Shown piece by piece: positions 17,201 to 21,919 of a stretch of 21,919 bases of DNA. Location: NCBI GenBank assembly GCA_000433175.1, contig HF986740.1:1-21919 (forward strand), given 5' to 3'. Each line of letters starts with the position of its first letter. Position 1 is the first letter of the stretch. The translations under genes and the position numbers were made by a program. This DNA is from Prevotella sp. CAG:1058. GTDB taxonomy: Bacteria > Bacteroidota > Bacteroidia > Bacteroidales > Bacteroidaceae. The notes beneath the pieces are model-generated. The model ran no database searches and was not told the origin of the DNA. It was given only the letters and a program-made list of their open reading frames with translations.

Positions 17201-17363
17201 TATGCACATCCGGAATGTTTTTTTCTGAAGCATGATAACCGCATGTGGAATAATCCATCGGAATATACACTTCCTTTTTCACCTTGCCTGCAAACACATT
17301 TGTGGCACACAATGCAATTGCAAGAAACGCCAGCAGGCATCGGTTCCTTAAATATTTACCCAT
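14289..17363 (-). CDS. Secreted beta-helix plus putative TIM-barrel polysaccharide-active protein (DUF6298-like)
   Basis: This 1024-residue exported protein has the look of a carbohydrate-active enzyme. The signal peptide is MGKYLRNRCLLAFLAIALCATNVFA. Residues about 60-490 form a pectate-lyase-superfamily right-handed beta-helix, starting with DVIQRAIDYVSSL, AVLLGEGTFYI and VVIRGTGRSKTTL. Residues about 600-935 look like a TIM-barrel-type domain, which I link tentatively to DUF6298: MLDHNYGLWYDLRRTDHERI, MLFHENYFQHN (Glu712), LISEEYTGPLHF (Glu795, Glu796), VDIIDIRYWHY (Asp850). A small C-terminal beta-domain (about 940-1024) follows. The acidic residues at presumed strand ends suggest a glycoside hydrolase, but I cannot identify a catalytic pair. 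It is monocistronic, has the shared element 46 nt upstream, and is divergent from the sensor gene. Pectin or another plant polymer is the probable substrate by context. Confidence 0.82.
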   Translation of the reverse strand: MGKYLRNRCLLAFLAIALCATNVFAGKVKKEVYIPMDYSTCGYHASEKNIPDVHNAVYVEASEGDSHDVIQRAIDYVSSLKPDKNGHRGAVLLGEGTFYIDNPLRISTSGVVIRGTGRSKTTLVKRGVSRGALLYIEGGMKMTGGDTLQVVGDKTMAGATTLNLSSTGNIKVGDRIRVVRPSTREWIESLNCYDFGGGLDYTGWKPTDIDITWSRVVTAVNGNVITIDAPITTTLDSKYGGGYVVTGYNSGELTECGVENLTLSSDHNAWNPKDEDHCWDAIWMDNARDCWVRMVDFRYFAGSAVNLQLNTSRITVQDCIAKEPVSEIGGWRRGVFITRGQQTLVQRCVSRNGIHDFAAGFCAAGPNAFVQCEGEESLGFSGSIGSWAAGLLFDIVNIDGNDICFKNLEQFQFGTGWNTANSMMWQCTGSTLYCYSPDADNRSSAHGCWGTLTGNGEWTSSNDHVQPRSLFYAQLEKRLGEGKAINGYILPRNTNASSSPEIAQAQEMARISLTQPRLTLEMWIDSVPYTASTNPSGVKNINNVKFKYGERRTNDSGNNTFAIINGHITVNGQLVTGNRYQIPWWSGRVKDNFVKKSAKPAITRFVPGREGTGWTDRIDSVVNYLAKNGYCMLDHNYGLWYDLRRTDHERIRRADGDVWAPFYEQPFSRSGQGTAWDGLSRYDLTKPNKWYWTRLKEFAEKGGEQGLMLFHENYFQHNILEAGAHWVDCPWRPVNNVNGTNFPEPVPFTGDKRIFMAEQFYDIDNPVLRPLHKQYIRLCLENFKDDDNVVQLISEEYTGPLHFTRFWLETIAEWERETGCHPMIALSCPKDAQDEILADPELSKVVDIIDIRYWHYNTQGLWAPPAGHNMAPRQFMRKMKVGKTGYAEAYKAVKEYRTKYPDKAVTFFAQQYPQYGWAILMAGGSCPNVPVKDAKLLGDVVKMKYVSGEGDSACQVIGNSDTGYLVYLHDGEDASVNVEAGKYALHTVGIKDGVIGTLKKKVEISGTYTLKNNGGDMIYWLERL

Positions 17364-17409
17364 GATGATGTATTTATCTGATTATAAATTTCTGTCTTAT
17401 TATGCTAAC

Positions 17410-17432
17410 GACGTAGTTACTTGTTTATTGTA
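17410..17432 (-). promoter_or_regulatory. Shared element TACA-N13-TACGTC, site 4 (beta-helix protein)
   Basis: On the minus strand TACA (17432-17429) and TACGTC (17415-17410) are 13 nt apart. The copy ends 46 nt before the ATG at 17363, a natural promoter distance giving a leader of about 40 nt. No TAnnTTTG box is seen for this gene. Confidence 0.62.
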
Positions 17433-17827
17433 CTTGTTAATTTGTTACATTTTTCAAAACAAGGTTAACGTATTAACAATATTTTGCGCATAAACAACCC
17501 ATCTAATTCAAAAGAGCAAGAAAGTAATACCCGCAGTGAAAGAGACGAACTCCCTAGACAATTTTTATATATAATATAAGGTGGAAAGTTAAGTATTTTT
17601 ATTATCTTTGTCGGCAAATAAACTCTTTGTTGATAATTAAAATATAAATTCTCCAACGAATTTTGAATCTTTGAAACGAACTTCGTAGCCCCAGGCCCCA
17701 GACCTATAAAGTTGGGAAAAGGTGTGTTATAACATTCAAGAACATTGCCGGCTTAGGATAAAGCGCAGCTGAAGCATTCTCCAATTGCCGGGTAACCGGA
17801 TACGGTACAATAAAAACTATTAACCAG
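17433..17827. other. Divergent intergenic region and long leader of sensor gene
   Basis: No gene is seen. A plus-strand -7 box TATCTTTG (17603-17610), matching TAnnTTTG, would give the sensor gene a leader of roughly 210 nt; the -33 partner is not clear. Two GCCGG-containing blocks (about 17745 and 17788) and a CCGG-GTAA-CCGG palindrome near 17791 lie in this leader. TACAATAAA, the left half of the shared element, also appears about 25 nt before the ATG but without TACGTC. Confidence 0.4.
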
Positions 17828-20800
17828 ATGAAGAACCTATTAATTATCATACTCTTCATAACAACATGCCAGACGTCCGCCATAGCCCGTCCCGACATGA
17901 TTGTAGAGCACTACACAAAAGAAGACGGACTGCCCAGCAACACCGTATACAGCGCACTAAAAGACAAGGACGGATTCATCTGGTTCGGCACCTGGCATGG
18001 TCTTTGTTCATTCGACGGTGCCCAATTCACCCCTTATACGACAAGACCGAGCCATTTGTATGATGTACCTCCACAGAAAGTGAGAAACATCGTTGAGGAC
18101 AAGGACGGATACCTTTGGATACGCAACACGGACAACCATCTGTACATGTTCGACAAGGTGACAGAAGCATACGACGACACATACAACAAGCTGAAACGGT
18201 TGTCGCACAATGTGCAAGTCATAAAGATACAAAGGATGGACAACGGACACGTGTTAGTGCTCACACGCAACAAGGACCTTTTCGAAGTATGGGTAGAGAA
18301 CGGCAAGGTTTCAGCTGCAAAAATATACGATTCCCGGCACGACATTGACGGGAATACGATGAGGCTTAAGCACAACGTGATAGGCGAAAACTCTAAATAC
18401 GTATTTTGGCTTTCCACAAATCTCAACATCGACATAATAACTAAAAAAAACGGGAAGCCGTTGCTTCCCAAAATAACAGGAGGCGATCATGTAACCTGCT
18501 TCAAGCACACCGGCCAATACTTATGCTATGGGACACGTAAAGGTACGATATACGTGACCAACATTAACATCAGTCACACACGTCGATATTCAGTCCAAAC
18601 GTCTGGAGGTTCAGTTTCAAGCGTGGACATCATAAACGGGAAACTGTATTTCACTACAGCCAAGGGCTTATATTCATTATCGGACAAATCAAGTCCTATA
18701 TTCGTTACCGACAAGGCCGCCAAAGTGTACAAATCATTTGTCGACAAGTACAATAAGTTATGGTTATGTTCGAGCAACGGACAAATGACATGCCATGATC
18801 CTGCAACTTCTTCACAACTGTCTTTCTCACTGCCGACCGACAGTCTTTTCGCTGAAATGAAATTCATTGACGCAGGCACGAACGGGTTGTTCATATTGCA
18901 ACGCAACGGAGATGTGTGGCACTTTGACCATGCCACGAAACTGATGCAAAACATAAATATCCTGAAAGAGTTTAACGATGATGTATCCGACACACATTTT
19001 TTCGATATAGACATCGACTCCAACGGCATAATGTGGTTATCGTCAACCACGAGCGGTGTTTTCAAAGTCTGCTTCCCTAAATACAGTTTCAAATTCCTGT
19101 TTGCAGACATGTTCAAACAAAATGGTACAGGAAGCGAAACGAAAGGAATACGCGCTATCTATCAAACACGCGCAGGAGACCTGTGGTTGGGAACGCGTAA
19201 TGGAGAACTTTATTGTGTCGATGCCAAATCCGGAAAGATTAAGCATAAGTTTGACGCAGACGACGTTGGCGTTGTTTACAACATAATGGAAGACAAAGAA
19301 GGCAACCTGTGGTTTTCAACCAAGGGATCAGGCCTGGTTAAAGCTACTCATGATGCAATGGCCGCCGATGGATTCCGCTTCACAAGATATGTAAACCGCC
19401 ACGGCGACATTAACTCGATAAGCAGCAACCGCGTATATTACACATACCAGGACAGCCGGGGAAGAATTTGGGTATGCACATTCTACGGCGGACTCAACCT
19501 TATGGAAGAGAGGGGAGGCAAAGTCGTGTTCAGGCATAAGCGCAACGGTATGAAAAACTATCCTGGATACGAGCTTTATACCGATGTCAGGATTATAACC
19601 GAAGGACGAGACGGGCGCATGTGGGTCGGAACAACAGACGGACTGATGTCGTTCGACGGCAAATTCAATAAAGCGTCGGACATCAAGTTCGAAACCTATC
19701 GCGACCGCAACAGTTCAGGCGAAACGAGCAATGACATCTCGACGATGTACAAAGACAAGGCAGGAAACATCTGGCTCGGAATATTCGGCAACGGCCTGAA
19801 GCGCATAAAATATTACGACAAGAAAAAATGCCGCCCCGTACTTGAGTCTTTCACCGTTAACGACAAGGGGGGCAACGTCATAACTTCAATAGTCGAAGAC
19901 AAGAACAACTGTCTTTGGATTGGCACGGAAAACGGCATAGCAAGCCTGAAGCAAGGCTCGTCGTTCATGAAGAGTTACGACCGCTTCACAGGTTTTCCTA
20001 ATGTAACGGTTGAAGACAATACTTCCGTATGCCTTAACGACGGCCGTATCCTCGTAGGCTGCCACCAAGGCCTTCTGGCCTTCGACCCAGCCGTGGTGAT
20101 GAACGAAAACGATATAAGGTACAAAACGTTCATAATAGACTTCAAAGTCGCCAACCGTGATCTTGAAGATTTCGACCCACCTATATACCAGGGGTCTGTA
20201 AAGTTCGCCAAGAGAATCACACTGAAACATAACCAGTCAACGTTCACCATAGAATTTTCATCGCCATATTATGCCGACAACGGTCTCGTACCTTACGCCT
20301 ATATCCTGGACGGATACGAGAGCCAGTGGCACAACAACGGCAACAACCGCATAGCGTCATACGCCAACGTACCTCCCGGACACTACAAGTTCAGGGTAAA
20401 GGTCAACGACGGCAACTCGCCCGAATGCGTCCTCGAGGTCGTGGTGCTGCCACCATGGTGGGCCACATGGTGGGCCTACGTTATTTACGCCGTGCTCATA
20501 ACCTTAGCCTTATACGCCGTATTGCGCACGATAACTTACGTGATAAGGATGCGCAACGAGGTTTACATCAACGACCGCCTTGCCGAACTGAAAATACGCT
20601 TCTTCACAAACATAAGCCACGAGCTGCGCACGCCGCTGTCGCTGATTAAAGGTCCGGTAGAAGAGCTCAAGACGACAGAGAAGCTGAGCAACGCCGGTAA
20701 GGAATATCTCGACCTTATTGAGCGCAACTCCACAAAGATGCTGAGGCTTGTCAACCAGATACTCGACTTCCGCAAGATACAGAACGGCAAGATGAAGCTG

Positions 20801-21919
20801 CATGTGTCGTTCGTAGACATTACTGGAATAGTAGAAATACTCATGAACGAGTTCAAGGTCATGGCAAAAGAGCGCGACATAGCTTTCGAAGCAGACAAGC
20901 CCGATGAAAGGATAATGGCATGGTGCGACGCAGAGAAAATCGGCGTGGTGCTGAACAATCTTATAAGCAACGCTTTCAAATACACCGACGACGGAGGTAA
21001 GATATGCATAGCGCTGAACTACGACCACGACCGGCAGACCTGCACCATAAAGGTAGAGGACGACGGAGTCGGCATACCGCAGTCACAGCTTGAACTAATC
21101 TTCGAAAGGTTCTCGCAGGCTGACAACAAGACCTCAGGCGACAACGCCTATGCCGGTACCGGCATAGGGCTGTCACTGTCAAAGGAGTATGTAAACATGC
21201 ACCACGGACGGATATGGGCTGAGAACATATCCGGAGGCAAGGGTGTAGTGTTCTCGGTAGAAATACCTACAGACAAGGACCACTTCAACGACAAGGAAAT
21301 AGAAGTATACTTCGATGACAGCACGGCGGGCAGCAACATACTGGCGGAAGATAAGGCAGATGCGGCTCAAGACAGGCAAGCAAGTACGAACAACGAAGAC
21401 AGCAACGTCCCGACCATCATGCTGATCGAAGACAATGTTGACATGTGCCGCATGCTGCAACTGCAACTTGGAACTTATTATAACGTCATATCATCGCACG
21501 ACGGCAACGATGGCTTGAAAAAGATATACCAGTACCATCCTGACGTAATAATAACCGACCTGATGATGCCCGGCATAAGCGGCTTGGACCTGCTGCGCAG
21601 TGTCAGGCAAGACTTCAACATTAGCCACATTCCGGTAATCATCCTGACCGCCAAAAACACGGAAGAAGACAAGATGATGTCGGTAAAGGCCGGTGCAAAC
21701 GCCTTCATCACAAAGCCGTTCAGCAGCAGCTACCTCATCGCACGGGTTGACCAGCTGCTTGAGGAGCAACGCATATTCCAGCGCAAAATGGTAGTCCAGA
21801 CAGCTGTAGACACAAGCGGCGAAAGCACTGTCGACGAGTACGAGCAACATCTTGTAAAGAAAGACATCGAGTTCATGCACAAGATTCACGAGATAATAGA
21901 GAACAACCTGAACTCCAAC
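17828..21919 (+). CDS. Hybrid two-component sensor/regulator (HTCS), 3' end outside window
   Basis: This sensor-kinase/response-regulator fusion detects an oligosaccharide in the periplasm and activates PUL transcription. 1364 codons are open to the window edge with no stop. Parts in order: signal peptide (MKNLLIIILFITTCQTSAIA); propeller repeats of the form ED-DG-LWIGT (about 30-750, e.g. DKDGFIWFGTWHGL, EDKEGNLWFST, KAGNIWLG); Y_Y_Y domain (about 795-870); one membrane segment (about 879-902, after LPPWWATWW); HisKA with ISHELRTPL, phospho-acceptor His931; HATPase with N box around Asn1043, G1 DDGVGIP and G2 GTGIGLSLS; receiver with Asp1202, phospho-acceptor Asp1244 and Lys1296. The AraC-type DNA-binding domain is just beginning at the edge. 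It is divergent from the beta-helix gene and is the obvious activator of this locus. Confidence 0.95.
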   Translation, partial: MKNLLIIILFITTCQTSAIARPDMIVEHYTKEDGLPSNTVYSALKDKDGFIWFGTWHGLCSFDGAQFTPYTTRPSHLYDVPPQKVRNIVEDKDGYLWIRNTDNHLYMFDKVTEAYDDTYNKLKRLSHNVQVIKIQRMDNGHVLVLTRNKDLFEVWVENGKVSAAKIYDSRHDIDGNTMRLKHNVIGENSKYVFWLSTNLNIDIITKKNGKPLLPKITGGDHVTCFKHTGQYLCYGTRKGTIYVTNINISHTRRYSVQTSGGSVSSVDIINGKLYFTTAKGLYSLSDKSSPIFVTDKAAKVYKSFVDKYNKLWLCSSNGQMTCHDPATSSQLSFSLPTDSLFAEMKFIDAGTNGLFILQRNGDVWHFDHATKLMQNINILKEFNDDVSDTHFFDIDIDSNGIMWLSSTTSGVFKVCFPKYSFKFLFADMFKQNGTGSETKGIRAIYQTRAGDLWLGTRNGELYCVDAKSGKIKHKFDADDVGVVYNIMEDKEGNLWFSTKGSGLVKATHDAMAADGFRFTRYVNRHGDINSISSNRVYYTYQDSRGRIWVCTFYGGLNLMEERGGKVVFRHKRNGMKNYPGYELYTDVRIITEGRDGRMWVGTTDGLMSFDGKFNKASDIKFETYRDRNSSGETSNDISTMYKDKAGNIWLGIFGNGLKRIKYYDKKKCRPVLESFTVNDKGGNVITSIVEDKNNCLWIGTENGIASLKQGSSFMKSYDRFTGFPNVTVEDNTSVCLNDGRILVGCHQGLLAFDPAVVMNENDIRYKTFIIDFKVANRDLEDFDPPIYQGSVKFAKRITLKHNQSTFTIEFSSPYYADNGLVPYAYILDGYESQWHNNGNNRIASYANVPPGHYKFRVKVNDGNSPECVLEVVVLPPWWATWWAYVIYAVLITLALYAVLRTITYVIRMRNEVYINDRLAELKIRFFTNISHELRTPLSLIKGPVEELKTTEKLSNAGKEYLDLIERNSTKMLRLVNQILDFRKIQNGKMKLHVSFVDITGIVEILMNEFKVMAKERDIAFEADKPDERIMAWCDAEKIGVVLNNLISNAFKYTDDGGKICIALNYDHDRQTCTIKVEDDGVGIPQSQLELIFERFSQADNKTSGDNAYAGTGIGLSLSKEYVNMHHGRIWAENISGGKGVVFSVEIPTDKDHFNDKEIEVYFDDSTAGSNILAEDKADAAQDRQASTNNEDSNVPTIMLIEDNVDMCRMLQLQLGTYYNVISSHDGNDGLKKIYQYHPDVIITDLMMPGISGLDLLRSVRQDFNISHIPVIILTAKNTEEDKMMSVKAGANAFITKPFSSSYLIARVDQLLEEQRIFQRKMVVQTAVDTSGESTVDEYEQHLVKKDIEFMHKIHEIIENNLNSN

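Noticed and set aside
18034..18471. Minus-strand ORFs of up to 145 residues across the sensor gene
   Set aside because: The plus strand has a continuous HTCS frame with all expected motifs, so these are antisense shadows.

Overview
This window looks like part of a polysaccharide utilization locus (PUL) from a Bacteroidales genome, most likely Prevotella or a close relative. The evidence is a SusC/SusD pair, a hybrid two-component sensor with a periplasmic propeller, an ECF sigma factor with Bacteroidetes-style promoters nearby, DUF5123-type proteins ending in GDPRWL, and a secreted protein ending in the YNLAGQRV...NGKK tail common in Prevotella. The genus is inferred from these features; there is no rRNA in the window.

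All genes from 263 to 17363 are on the minus strand, so they are transcribed right to left. The sensor gene at 17828 points the other way and runs off the right edge. Reading in the direction of transcription from 17363: (1) a large secreted beta-helix plus putative TIM-barrel protein (14289-17363) with its own terminator; (2) an ECF sigma factor (13644-14156) and an unrecognised 49-residue protein (13446-13595), ending at a strong terminator; (3) a broken GH67 alpha-glucuronidase-like gene (11513-13093) with an in-frame TGA, no C-terminal part and all three catalytic acids replaced; (4) a 783-bp gene-poor gap with a 22-nt-period palindromic repeat; (5) a secreted 318-residue protein (9773-10729); (6) a two-gene unit of a small secreted protein and a DUF5123-type protein (7642-9358), closed by a 15-bp-stem hairpin; (7) a three-gene unit of a DUF5123 lipoprotein, SusC and SusD (263-7313), closed by a terminator at 171-202.

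The likely biology is capture and uptake of a plant cell-wall glycan. SusC/SusD would bind and import oligosaccharides, and the two DUF5123-type proteins and the beta-helix protein would bind or cut the polymer at the surface or in the periplasm. The hybrid sensor would detect a breakdown product and activate the locus. Pectin is the best guess, from beta-helix and DUF5123 company, but no catalytic lyase motif is proven here.

The most notable observation is a shared element, TACA-N13-(T/G)ACGTC, with identical spacing. It occurs at four intergenic sites, all on the coding strand and upstream of four different transcription units: the SusCD lipoprotein operon, the 318-residue protein, the beta-helix protein, and the 49-residue protein just behind the sigma factor. 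It resembles an ECF-type promoter (ACGTC as -10) and could define a local regulon of the resident sigma factor, or be an operator of the hybrid sensor.
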